Source: Volvox africanus (Eukaryota; Chlorophyta; Chlorophyceae; Chlamydomonadales; Volvocaceae). Taken from it: a stretch of DNA of 64,000 bases. The notes beneath the pieces were generated by a model. It searched no databases, was not told the DNA's origin, and saw nothing but the letters and a program-made list of their open reading frames with translations. The stretch lies in contig BSDZ01000021.1 of NCBI GenBank assembly GCA_030268105.1, forward strand, positions 2,046,001 to 2,110,000, written 5' to 3'. A program made the translations under genes and the position numbers. Shown piece by piece: positions 46,501-59,200 of the stretch (position 1 is the stretch's first letter; every line of letters starts with the position of its first letter).

Positions 46501-49500
46501 CTGGCGGTCTGGTGTGGAGAGTCAAACACGCATCACCTGCATGACTTCACGCCCGACAGCCGTGTGCCGGTGGGAATTATGTGGGACACCGTGGAGCCCA
46601 AGCTGCTGGTGGTGCAGACGGCGGTAAGGGTGGGGTTTGCCTGGCAGCGGAGAAACCGTGTAAGGTGGTCGGAAAGGTGTTGGGTTGGGCGACCCTGGAA
46701 CAAAATGGCGCATCGTGAAGGAAAGTGAAAGTGCGCCTGGAAGGGACGGTAACGAAACGGAGGCCCGATTGTCCGGCCTGCTCGCACCCGCGCACGTTTC
46801 CCCTACTCCTTAAGCTCCAACACGAAGCACTTCACTGTGCGTATGATTCATTTTTGCAGTTGCTAATTGCCTCCCATCAGACAATAACAAACACACTTCT
46901 TCCTCATGGCCCGGTTCCTCCTGCTTGGGCAGCCTACCTTCAACGAATCAAACCTGGATGAGAAGCCGGCCGGCGGTGACGGTTCTCAAGGGCCAGACGT
47001 GGCCATCATCTTTGTGGACATTGACAAGGGCAGCCTGTTGCAGGTGCGAAGCGGTAGACTCTGGATGGAGGCAGGACACATAATGCCGATGGCCGAACCG
47101 GACGGTTAACTAAGGAGATTCGCACGTAGGGCTTCCAAGGAAATTGGGGGAAGCACAGACAACGGCAGAAGCCTTAAGCGATTTTTTAAATCGCACATCT
47201 CCTCGCTCCCATTTTCAGCGCCCCAAGCCCAAACTTCATGCACTCATTGCTTTCGCCGGTTTCCTCAAGCCCCGACGTAATTTCCTGCCTGTCTATCTTC
47301 TGCCAGTCCTCATGTCCTTTTTTTCATGGCACCGCCCGCGCTCCCTGCTTATCTGCCCACCGGCAACACAATCCTGCCCATAGGAGTACCAATCGATCCA
47401 CCAAGGAGGCGCAACTGCCTGCATTGGCTCCGCGGCGCCCTTCCTCCTGACCAACCGCAAGTGCATGGTGCAGCCTGTCCCAGGCTCAGGTGGCTACCAG
47501 CCCTTCACTAGCAATGTATCTAGAGTGCTAATGACCAGCTTCGTCGGCATGCAGGTGCGGCGCAAGAGGCGTTGATGGTGCTTGGTAGAAGGCGGGTTGG
47601 GCCGCACGGTTGAAAGGAGCGGAAGGCTTAAGGGGTGTGTAAGCGGTACTCGGGGCTTTAGAAACCCCGTGAACACCATGGGATTGAACATTTACTCTGT
47701 ATGTATTTGTTGGTAATTTGCCAAGGCGTTAAGGTGGCATAACAGTTCTGGCACCTCCCGTCATGGGTGATTCCGTCTCCCCGTCACACTTGTCCACAAA
47801 CTTTTCTTAAAACCCGATGCGCATCTTGCTTTCAGGACTCGGACGAGAAGACCCGTCGCGCGCTTTTGGACTTCTCCTTCAGCCTTGCCACCGGCAACAT
47901 GGACGAGGCGTTCCGATCAGTCAAGGCCATTAAGAATCCGGCCGTGTGGGAGAACATGGCACACATGTGCATTCGCAACAAGCGGCTGGACGTTGCGGGT
48001 AAGGACAGGCAACGAGTTGTCGGGTAAGGACAGCAGGGTGTGACGGGGTGCCAAGGTTAAGGAAGCGATTGTGTCAATGACCCTGTCCGAGTGCGAATGG
48101 GTATGTAACCTTATCGCACCCTTCTCGTATTGCTCCGTGTGGCCTATACACTAAATGCGAGAGCTTGTTTGGAAATGGTCCTTCGCTTCACCATAGACAC
48201 ATGCTCGCTGCTCCCTCGTCGGTTTCCTTCAGAGCACTGCCTGAGCAATATGGAACACGCCCGCGGTGCAAGGGCTCTTCGCGAGGCGAAGACAATTGAG
48301 GAGGCAGATGCACGGGTGGCCACAGTTGCCGTCCACTTGGGCATGATTGAAGACGCCAAGAAGCTCTATATTGCGTGCGAAAGGTAAGTTATACCCTGTC
48401 TGCTGTGCTCACAGCTTTGGGCGGAATTGGGGAAACAGGGGTGGAATTGAACTCAAGTGGAAACGTGAAGTGGAAAAGATGAAAAGAGCGGAAGGGACGG
48501 GGAGTGACGACTGTCAGGCTGATGGCAGATGACAGACCCCACACAAGGGCTGTCCTTTCCGGCTGGGGCTCGGTTATCACCTGTGCCAGGGGCAGTGCTT
48601 GTTCAATGCCTGGAATGACCTAACCCCTCTGTGGCAACGTTTGCATGTCTTTGTTCCGTCTGGGACACCCCTCTCCCGGTACTCGTGTGCTCATCAACCC
48701 GCGCTGGCCTGCGCCTGGCTCGTCCTGTCATTGTATGGGCGCTCCTCAGGTACGACTTGCTAAACCAACTGTACCGCGCGTGCGGTCAGTGGGACAAGGC
48801 ACTGGAGGTGGCAGAGAAAAATGACCGCATCCACCTCAAGTCCACGCATTACGCCTACGCGCAGGTGAGCGAGCTTAATGCATTGCGCAAGGCCTTGGAT
48901 CCGGCAGTACAAGCCGGCCATCGTACCGGCTTTGCTTTGCTTTGCAAGGGCCTGCTTTGCTGGCCCTGGCCCGCGCGTGCATGGCGTAGCTTTATGCACA
49001 CCTTTGTCCCAATCGTGCCTTCTCCCGCACCGATGTCGGTTCTGTCTTCTTTGTTGAATATTATGGTGTCTTCTAAACGGCACCTATCCAGTTCCCCGTC
49101 TTCCCAGTATCCTTAATCCAATGATCTACAATTGAGGTCCATTGCATTCGTGCCCACCTTCTGGCCCCCTGTCTTCGTCACCTCCATCGTCCTCAGTATC
49201 TGGAACGCGCTGGCGACCTCACCAACGCTCAAAAGCACTATGAGTCCAGTGGCTGCGGATTGGTGGAGGTGCCCCGCATGCTATTTGAAGCGGAAAAGTT
49301 CAACGAGCTTCAGGCATATATCCAGGTGAGAATCCTGAGGGACACCGCGCACATGGGGGTTTGGACCTCGAGTCTTCACGGGCGTGCCAGTCAGCCAGCC
49401 CTATCTAGGTATATATTGTGAAGCGTCAGCCTGGTTGTGTGCATATGTATGTGTTTTGGGGTGAGGGTTGCATCTCACCGTGGACGTTTATAATTACAAC

Positions 49501-52500
49501 TCATCGGGATCGGGGCACCGAGCTAGCGCTGACAACATGACAGGAAAGATGTGATATGGGTTTTCTTAATTGCTGGTCACTTGCACCGAAGATTCGTTCC
49601 AGTAAACCATTCAACACAACTCAAAATGGCCCCGGCAAAGCTATTAGGCTCTGATCTGTACATGTCTACGCGTAACATGCACACACACCAAGGACCTGTT
49701 CCGCCGCCGCAGGTCACACGGAACGGTATATGCCACGCTTTCTCGGCAATATCTGCTCCTTTCACGTCCAGGGCCCCCTGACCTCTCTGAACTCCTGCAG
49801 GCTAACGACAGCCGTGAACTGATCTTGTGGTGGGGCAAGTACCTGGAGTCCTTGGGCGAATATGGCAAGGCGCTGGACTGCTACCGTAAGGCCGGAGATT
49901 CATTATCCATGGTGCGGATCTACTGCTTCCAGAAGGAGTGGAAACAGGCAGAGGAGGAGGTGAGGAAAGGGGTCGCGGACGGGGCAGGTACGAAGAACAG
50001 AGGATTTCATGATGCAAACCATGGCCATTGCCCATGTGCCGATGACTGAAAGAATCGGGGAGTGAGGACGGTTGCAGGAACTCTGATCGAAAGGGACGAC
50101 GATACCTGGAAGGAGGTGTTTGGGGATCTGATGAGGGAATCCAGTTCTTAATCATGTAATAATCGTGCGGCGTAATCGATCTTCATGCAGCAGAATACTG
50201 CTAAACAGAAAGCGTCATAAGGCACTGCCAATAGAACCTTCTTTTTTTATCTACTGGCGCCCCTGCTACGTCCGACTAGGTTGCCAACAGCAACGACCAG
50301 GCTGGTGCTTTCCACCTGGCCCGCCAGTACGAGGCGGTGGGACGCATCCCGGAGGCTGTGCGCTACTACACGCTGGTGCGTGGCGTGGGTATGCCTTGTG
50401 TTGGAGACTGTTGAGGTGCTGCAGCCCGTTCTGAGGGTCGGGGTGCGAGGGGTTCTCGAAACGGTGAGTTGAAAGATGGAATGCTGGGGTTCTATCACGC
50501 AGATCCTAAGTTACATTCTTTCTTTGTGGCCCAGAAGCCAAGCCTAACAAGCCTGACAGTTGAACGACGGTATGGCAAGGTAGGGACTAGGGACTCTCTG
50601 CCTTTTTGTTCATCCCTTCCTCCCGCGGTTTTGTTCGCAGGCCAAGCGCTACAGCCACGGCGTGCGTCTGGCGAAGGTGAACGAGCTGGATAGCGACTTG
50701 ATGAATCTGGCGCTGAAGAGCACACCTGCGGTTATGATCGACACCGCCGACTACCTCTTTCAAAAGGTGCGCCTAGGCGGCGCGGCCCCAACTCAGATGA
50801 GAATTAACGAGGCCATGTGCTAAGGAAAGGAAAAACCTCCCAAGTTGACGACCAGAAATGGCTGGACGACAGCTACACTGCTGCTGTTTGTTGCTACTGC
50901 AACTGTGCTCCTTCCATCTTCAGTGTCCTGTTTTACACTCGACCTTTCGACAGATCGTGTAACTGCATATCGCTGAACCTGTGCCCCATTCCTACCTTAC
51001 GCGGCCCCAGGGTCAGCACGAGAAGGCCGCGACGCTGTACATGAAGGGCGGCAAGCTGAGTAAGGCGGTGGAAATGTGCTTCCAGGCACAGCTGTTTGAT
51101 GTGCTGCAGCACATCGCCGATGATATGTCGCCCGATAAGAGTGACCCTACACTATACAACCGCTGTGCGGAGTTCTTCATGCAGTTCGGCCACAACGATA
51201 AGGCCGTCAAGATGCTCATCGCGGCGCAGCAGTATAGCCGCGCGCTGGAGCTCTGCGTGGAGCACGACGTGCCCATTTCCGAGGTGGGACAAAAGGGACC
51301 AGATCATGTTGAAGATGAGTCCCAGGGTCGATGATAGGTTCTGTAAGGATTCCGTGGGGATTGTGAACATCGGGATGATGGATGATAGGGCGAATAGGGC
51401 GGGATTTTGGTGGGGACTTGGGGTTTCGTAATTGGGGTAGTTATGCACGTGGAGAGGGAGTCTGTGAACATAGGGATCCGTCGCTTCCGTCGCTCTTTGT
51501 TTTGCCGTGATGCGCCCCCACAATCCCTTCAGCAGGCCATAATCCGACAGAAAAGTTGGGATGATTACCTCATCTTACTGGTTGCACCTACCTGTCTGCC
51601 TCACACACGCATACTATTTACTTTTCCCAGGAAATGGCGGACTCAATGACGCCCGACAAGAGCATCATGAAACCTGATGAGCGCAATGGTGTCATATGCC
51701 GGATAGCAAAGGTGAAGGGGGGTGAGGTCTTGAAATCTCCGTTCCTTAGTGCTGCCCTCGAACTTGTCGAGCCGCCTTCCTGCATTGCTTTGTAGTATCA
51801 CCATCCGTGATGCAAGTCCATCGCAACTTGAATTTCATACACATAATCCTCACCTCTTAACTTAAATAATAGGGTCACGCCGCACCACGGTTGTTGCTGC
51901 CGCTGGCCTCCACTGCATCTACTTAAGCAGCTGCACCAACTGTCCGGATGCTAATGCGGGTGTTATCGCCGTTATCGCTAAAAACCATGACGGCGCTGTT
52001 TCTTCTTGCCTGGTCGGCCACCCTGCAGGTTGCCAAGCGGCAGGGCAACTATCAGCTGGCCGCCAAGAAGTACACGCAGGCGGGCGACAAGGTCAAGGCC
52101 ATGAAGGCGCTCTTGCGCGGTGGAGACGCGGAGAAGATTATCTTCTTTGCGGGTGCGTGCATGGAGCGCCGGGGGAGCGAAGGAAGGATGGCTAACGAAA
52201 TCATGCTCATTTCTAGCAGGGCGCAAATTCGGTGTCCTACACTACGCAGGATGAATGTGCAGATGGGTTTTGCATGCGTTTTAAATCCCTTATAAGTTAA
52301 TTAGCACTATAGCCTAAGCTCCTCCCACCTGACACCGAGTCCAAGCCGGATGACATCAACACATCATATTATTACGGACCAAACAGCTGCATCTAATGTT
52401 TGGAGCCCTGTCTGCACAAGGAAGGAGGAGAAATTACAATAAGCCCTCGATTGGACGTAAACGTGTGAAGCGTACCGCAATCCAAACCCATGCTGCAGTT

Positions 52501-54643
52501 GCCAAATCCGACCAGTATCCAAACCAGTATCTACGCGGCATTAAGTTAGCATCACCTGATTTTAGCTCCAACCCATTCAATCTGGCCTTTACCCATCCCG
52601 CAGGTGTTTCTCGTCAGAAGGACCTGTACTTGATGGCCGCAAATTACCTGCAAACCCTAAACTGGCACTCGGACCCAGAGCTCATGAAACACATCATTTC
52701 CTTCTATACCAAGGTGATCGGCATGAAAGAGATGGGTCCGTTACAGGAGGCAAGGAAACGAGGGATAGCAACGCAATCCTTTGAGAACCTGGGCACGTGC
52801 GGCCCTATGAGGGGCTCACCTGCTACTGTTCTTGGCTTTTGTTGCTCCTCCCTTTGCCTCCACCTACCGGGATCCATGCCCTTCCGAGTTTCCAGGAAAC
52901 CTCGTCCCTGCTGTCACTTTCCCACCGCAACCGCTGCACATTTCCCATCTGGCCGCCGCGGAACAGGCAACTGCATGGGACAGCCTGGCCAACTTCTACG
53001 AGGCATGTGCGCAGATTGAAGTGGACGAGTACCGGGACTACGAAAAGGCACTTCAAGTGCGTATGAACGTGCTGCATGAACGTGTTCCAAATGGATGTCT
53101 CTCGATGACCGTGCATGAAGTCTATAACATGCGGGTGTACCGTATATATGCGTGCCGGTACTAAGGAAGGTTGTTACTTACGTCTGCTGCTGCAAGGCCC
53201 ATGGAGGTGCTCCGCACCTACAGATCGTGCGTCCTGCGGTCAATTTATATTTCCCTTTTTACCTCGCAGGCCATGCGTGAGGCAGCGAAGTACATAGCGA
53301 AGTCTAAGAGCGACGACCGCGACCAGCGGCTGGCTGCCATCAGTGATCGCATCACCGTGTCGGAGCGCTTCGTTGAAGCACGGCAGCTGATCGCCACGAA
53401 CCCCACGGAGGCCCTGCGCGTGTGCGAAGAGCTTCTTCAAACCATCCCGCAAGACAGCCAGGTGCGTGAGTACTTAGTGTTGGGTTTGGTGAGGTGGGCC
53501 CTCGGCATACTTAAGACGTCTCCCAGAGGCAAATCCGATCCAATGAATCGGAAAATTGCCTTGGAATGCACTCGTCATCATATTTCCCCGGCATTTCGTT
53601 TTTCCGTTTTGGATCTTTATGACTCCTTGTTGCATGCCAGTTTCAAAGGCATGCAACAAGGAGTCGATTGGGATGAATGGATGAGGGCGGTCCTGGAGAA
53701 GGGAGAGGCAGGGCTCCGCCCAGATTGGTGGGCCGCTGGTGAGGAATGCCACCCTATATTCACATCCGCTTACGCTGGCTTCAGGACCTGGAGGCGGGAA
53801 TCAGGATCGGGGACGTGTACGCGCTCATGGTCGAATACTGGTGAGTACCAGGGAGTTGCCACATGTTTGTTAATCAGTTGTCACGCTTTCTTGTCGACCC
53901 GCATCACCATGCACGAATGTTCTGGGCACCACTCTGGATCTGTGAGGTAAGGGTCCCAGTGGAATGTCGCGCTCCCTTTCGGGGAACGGTTGTGCTGTGA
54001 ACTCGCATGTAAATCTCACCTGGTCCTTGGCACCTGAACTGCTCTTTCCTATGCCTATCGTTCCGGCTTCGTTTGTCGGCGGGCCCTTCTAGCCATTCCC
54101 TAAGCTTCATACATTTTGATTGTGCCTGCTCGTCTTGTCAAACCAGTTTCTGTGCTCTCTTTTTCCGGGCCCCTACATCATCATACCTGCTCAGGTACGA
54201 GGCACGGCAACCGATGGAGGCTTACAAGGCCATTGAGGCCATGCGGCGCCGCGGCATTATCCTGTCACCGTACCTCGATACTCGCATGGTGGAGGACATT
54301 TACAAGGTAACTGTACCTGTGCGCGAAGACAAAATAGCAGGCCCAGTGCTTGATGGGTATCCCCTGTTTGTGTTAACATGTGCAGTATCGACAGCGAGAC
54401 ACGATACCAGTCATTCACTGGTTATCTCCCAAAGCACGCACTTGCCGGATAAATATCACAATCGGCTTTCTCCGATCCGTTCTGTACCGTGTGGCAATGG
54501 GCACTGACGGCCCGCAGGCTCTGGGTGTGGCACCCGATATGGCTGAGGACCGCCGCGGTCCCGCAGACCTTGGGCTCCGTGGGGAGCGCGACACGGATAA
54601 CGGCGGCTTCATAGAGGAGGAGGTGGCAGATGACGACGACTGA
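40538..54643 (+). CDS. IFT140: IFT140, intraflagellar transport complex A subunit (33 exons)
   Basis: Exon starts and ends chain in phase from ATG 40538 to TGA 54643 and give 1414 residues, close to the usual IFT140 size. The first exons are 40538-40600, 40682-40750, 40821-40935 and 41294-41424; the last are 53785-53840, 54195-54306 and 54518-54643. The N-terminal half is a WD40 region: [26 protein letters not shown]. The C-terminal half, from [15 protein letters not shown] on, holds the TPR-like solenoid with [32 protein letters not shown] and [16 protein letters not shown], all hallmark IFT140 stretches. Family knowledge: IFT140 belongs to the IFT-A core, required for retrograde transport and ciliary entry of membrane proteins. 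Two introns use GC-AG ends (40601-40681 and 44698-44925). The gene appears intact. Confidence 0.96.
53621..53665. repeat. Perfect 18-bp stem-loop in an IFT140 intron
   Basis: GACTCCTTGTTGCATGCC (53621-53638) is followed after nine bases by its exact reverse complement (53648-53665). It lies wholly within the intron 53462-53784, so the unspliced transcript should fold into a hairpin. Function unknown. Confidence 0.9.
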
Positions 54644-56225
54644 GTAGCGGCAATAGCGACGGTCGGCGTGCAGTGGCACAACTTGCGGCATCAGCCTTCC
54701 CTTCTCCCAGTGGTGGACATAACGCTGTGTTTCAGTGGCAGATTGGTGGTGTCTGACGCTGCTCTTGTTGCGGCTGCGCGCTGTTGTTTGGAGCCACAGC
54801 TGCTGCAACGGTGACGAATTCCACCTCGGACATAGCGGGACTTTAGGTACTAAGGGGCAATATAGCAGAGGTCCAGGCTACGCCCGGGGTATAGAGATGA
54901 AGAACTACCAGAGCCGAAGTTGACATGATAGCTTCAAGCTCGGTGATACTCCTCTGCGGCTGGGACGTTCCACATGGAAGCCCGCCAGTTCTTGGCATTA
55001 CTCTAATAATGGCCAAGAGGGTACAACCGCCCAGTGCAGCAACGGCGATAGTGGATGGTGGGAACAGTGGGAAACAAAAGCAGCTACTTATCAACAGAGG
55101 TTATGGCGCCTCAGGAGTGAGCTTTGGTAAGCGCTGGAGACTTGACATCAGAGCCAAGACGGTGGCTGCTATAAGGACGAGGCACGACCGTGGCTCAATT
55201 TGGAAGGTGGATCAGCGCGCCATGCAGACGAGCGTGCAACGGGTGGGTGCGCTTTGGCAAGACCCTGTTTGTTGAGTCCATTCTTGTATATAGCAACAAG
55301 ACGACTGTGTGGAGTGGAGATGGGCAGGCGAAGGACCTGGCGCCATCAGAGGGATGATTGCTGAGGCGCTGAGGCGACGGGTAAAAACGGCCGTAACTGT
55401 TCTGGTGTTCTGGACAAGAACCTAGTTCCTAGCGGCGGTCAGGAGTGCCAGACACGCGGCCTACGTGCATACCTGAAAAAATGGCCGCCGTATAAACTTC
55501 TTCCGGCATGTTGGACGTTGCAGCGGCTCTCTATCACCGCTCACTGTGCAACAGCGGACGAACAACCCTCATTACTGGGAGGGGCACCCCCTAAGAGAAG
55601 GGCATGCGAGTGCAACACCGTCTTGCTAAGGAGGACAGTCATGTGGCTGGGAGTGCGGTGGTTCGAAACCAGTGATCATTACGTTTTACTGCATGCAGTA
55701 TGGCGCTATGTGGTATGGTGCGTCTCTGCATTCGATGCGTGCGTACATAAAAGTTCATGGATTGTTGGCTGGCAGCTCATGGCATCTGCCTCTCGCGCGG
55801 ATGCCAGAGTGGGTCAATCCATGTTCCCGAAGTCCACATGCTCAGCCAGGCCGAGGCAGCTCGGTGCTAATTTCCAGGAGGAGCCGTATCAAGAGGGGTT
55901 ATCCTGTCGACGCCGCCAGGCGTCATGAACTTGTCCCTCGATAAACAGGGTCGTTGGACCGCAGCCACACCAACGGCGTATCACTGGCTCATGGCTCAAC
56001 AGCCATCAGACGCTGGGGAAGCAGCCCCATGCAAGGGGCTCAAGTCGACCAGCCCGCACAACCACCCGAATCCGATCGGGACCTGTAAAAGAGTCTCAGT
56101 CCGGTTCCTGGGCACAGCAATCGACCCACGGAGCGATTCGGACGTGTTTGCTTTCCTAGGCTGTGCGGTTGCGCGTGGCATGAAGCTGCAAAGGAAGTTG
56201 CATACCGTTTAAATCAACGAAGACT
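54644..56225. other. Intergenic between convergent genes, nothing recognised
   Basis: IFT140 (plus) and the pseudouridine synthase (minus) end towards each other across this segment, so it should contain both 3' UTRs. An open frame at 55518-55928 (plus) has no start context, splice pairing or recognised motif, and may be an eroded mobile-element relic. Confidence 0.4.
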
Positions 56226-59200
56226 TCATCCTCTTGCTGCTACTCCCATGGTTCCGTCAGTCGCTGCTCCTGATTCTGCTGCCGGAGAACTTTCCGGAGC
56301 CACATCTACTCCGCTCACGAGACGGGCCCTGCTCCCCGCCGGTACCGCCAGGAATCCCGGCTGCGCCCAGTCCGGCAGCGGCGCTTCAAAGCACCACCCC
56401 TCCCCATTCGAGCTGTTTCCCGGGTCATCCTGCTCTTCGCCACCGGCTCGCACTGGCTCGCCTCTGCTAACGTTGTTGCCGCCGCCACCGGCAGTAGCAT
56501 ACCTAGCAGCGTGTAGGTAGAGCGGTTCCAGGTCAATGGGGTACCCCTCAGGCACCAAGCATGGGCAATGCGGACACAACGGATCGGCGCAGCCCCCGGA
56601 AACCTGCGCAGGGAAAAAAGTGGCACAGCCCATGCGGGCAACGACGTCAGTGTGGGCGTCACTCAGCGACAGTTGATGGAAAGGACCAATACTATTCCGT
56701 CAATTGTGCAATCCCCTGGTAGCAGCGGGCGAACATCCCACCAGCCGTACGGCAAAATGACGAGAGATAGGATTGACCCCCCAACTAAGTAAGCTTTGGC
56801 AAATAGCCGTGAAATGGCGAGAGGTCGGGGCCTGCGCAGGGACACTCCAAATCCCTGTCCATTACGCAGAGCACTCGGGTACCGCACAAATAACAAACCC
56901 GGCAACATACCCAGACTACAGTTTTACCACCCGGCGACTGCACCATTGATGGTCCTATCCCTCCCACCCGCAACTGGCCACCTGGAACTCCGGCCGCGTA
57001 TAGAGTTGCAGGTATCGCTCAGATGAGGCCGCCACCAGCTCAGCGTCGCCGTTGGGCCCTATTGCCGCTGCCTCCGCCGTCGTCGCCAAGCACTCCCTTG
57101 TTTTAGAAGAACCGCCGCAACTGCTTCCGATGCTGTTTGCGAGGCTTTTGTCACATCGACGTTGCCGTTTGTGCGTCCCCGCAAGCCCAGGTTCTGCGCA
57201 CTCGCCATTTTCGTCGACAGTGGGTGAGCTAATTGAGGGCAGCACATCTCCACCTACGACTCCGTTCTTGGCTGTACCGTGAGGCTCCAAACTACCGTCC
57301 GGGGCCACCACCGTATCGTCCCTGCCGCTGGGGCCGCCAAGGCCACAGCCACCCTCTGCCGCCCACCGCCTACGCGACCAAGACAAAAGGCAGCGACCGA
57401 CATTTAAACGCCTTCGACGGCGAGGGCACCCGGCAGGTAGGGCAGCTGGCAGATTCATGCCCATGACATGATGAATATTCTCCTTTTAGATTCCGTCTGC
57501 GATTCTAGAGCTCACCTGCGCAGCCCGTTGACGTGCGGCCGTGCCGGGCCGCGCATGCCGCGTCGGAAGAACAGTGGTAGGCCATACGACCCGCCGTATT
57601 GTGTGTCATTGGCGATGGGGTGTCCCAAGTACTGCAGATGCACCCGAATCTGGTGTGTCCTGCCGGTCTTGGGCACAGCCTGAACCACACTGTCTAATTC
57701 CGCAGGAGGGATAATGGATGTAATCCGACGCGGCAGGCCGATGGGCGGGGAAGGGAGGCCAACAGTGAATCGCAGTTCGGAAACATATCCGACACGGTGG
57801 TCGCGGGACCCACGGCCGCTGCACATTAGTCAAGAGCCACAGGCGGCAGCGTCGGGAACGCGGGTTCAGAGCCGGCGAGACGCGCCACCTTGCCCCGCCA
57901 ACATGCACGCGCATACTCATGATAACCGCCCAACTAGCGCACCTGGTCAGTCCGTCAGGCGCCACACTGAGCCGCCGAAAGTGTGTTTCTGCGTGCTTTG
58001 CACCCGCCACAAGCTCCGGAGTCAGCGGAGGCGCCCCCGGCACCGGTGGTAGCATTGCCGGGCCCCCCGTTGCCGCGGCCTCCACCGCCGCCGCGGCCCC
58101 TGGCGGGACTGGCATGGCGTGATTGCTTTTCGCGTCCCAGGCTAGCGGCACATCCACCACCAGGGGCCCTCCCGCTGCGTCGGTATCCGGAAAGACACCC
58201 TGCACCCTGGCCACGTAAGCCTTGGAGCAGCCCCGTTCCTGGACGGGCAGCGGGCGCCGCGATTCATTCTTTAAGTCCAGGGGCAGCTGGCAGATCTTAA
58301 AATCATGACCGACGAGGGAGGGCAGCAGCATTGCGTGTCCTACAAACGGGTAAGCACGTTCCGACGACACCAAGTCCACCCGTTTCCTACCCTACCTCCG
58401 TTTTCCCCCTTTCCGGTGCACCCCGTACCCACGCTTACCTCCAAAAGCACTCTCATCCGTCCCGCAACCTCACTGGACCTGGCCAATAGCAGCACCCCAC
58501 TGACCGGCTTGTCCAGGCGGTATGTTGGGAAGAGAGGACACAGGTCTGGGCGCATGGCCTGACAGGTGGGGAGATATATCGAAGATGTTCCCAGGATAAT
58601 GTAATTTCTGCGGCGTTTAGTAATAAACACAATAAACTGCAACCTTATTGGAAATCACAACTTTATTGCGCAGAAGTGCGGTTGGAGATGGGGTCATCAG
58701 CCGACCAGAAGTAGTTTGGTCCCTGGGGTCGACAAGTGAGTGGCAGGCAGGCGGGCAGGAAGGGGTCCAATCCGTGAGGCATGTATCTGGCCGCTAGACG
58801 CCATTGGTTGCTAAACCCTTCGCATCTGCATACGCACTTACACATGTACTCGCATATTCCCACACAACTTAAGGCCTTTTCGTGCTCCAATCCTGCGGCC
58901 CTAAAACCCTATATGGCCACCACTACAGACCACGCCCCCATAACGCTATCATCCTTCTTCACAAGTACAGACCGGGCCCCATAAAGCAGACCGAAGATCA
59001 CTTAACAACATATGCCGGCGCATATGAAGGTATATGTCATTGCCACCACCCTCAGTCTCTGCGCTCGTACGGAGTCCAATGAGCCACTCCGTATACCCCA
59101 CCTGCACAACCCCCATGACTGTGTTCTTCCGGTATTGCCCCACGGTGTGCACGGGCAGGCAGGCGAGCTTATTAACTGCCACGAAGTCGTCCGTGATGCC

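Noticed and set aside
52396..52600. Basic open frame starting MFGALSAQ in front of an IFT140 exon
   Set aside because: It lies inside the intron 52153-52603; the IFT140 motif V-S-R-Q-K-D joins directly to the previous exon in phase.
55518..55928. Plus-strand ORF between IFT140 and the pseudouridine synthase
   Set aside because: No recognisable motif, mixed composition and no splice partners; it may be a transposon relic but cannot be supported.
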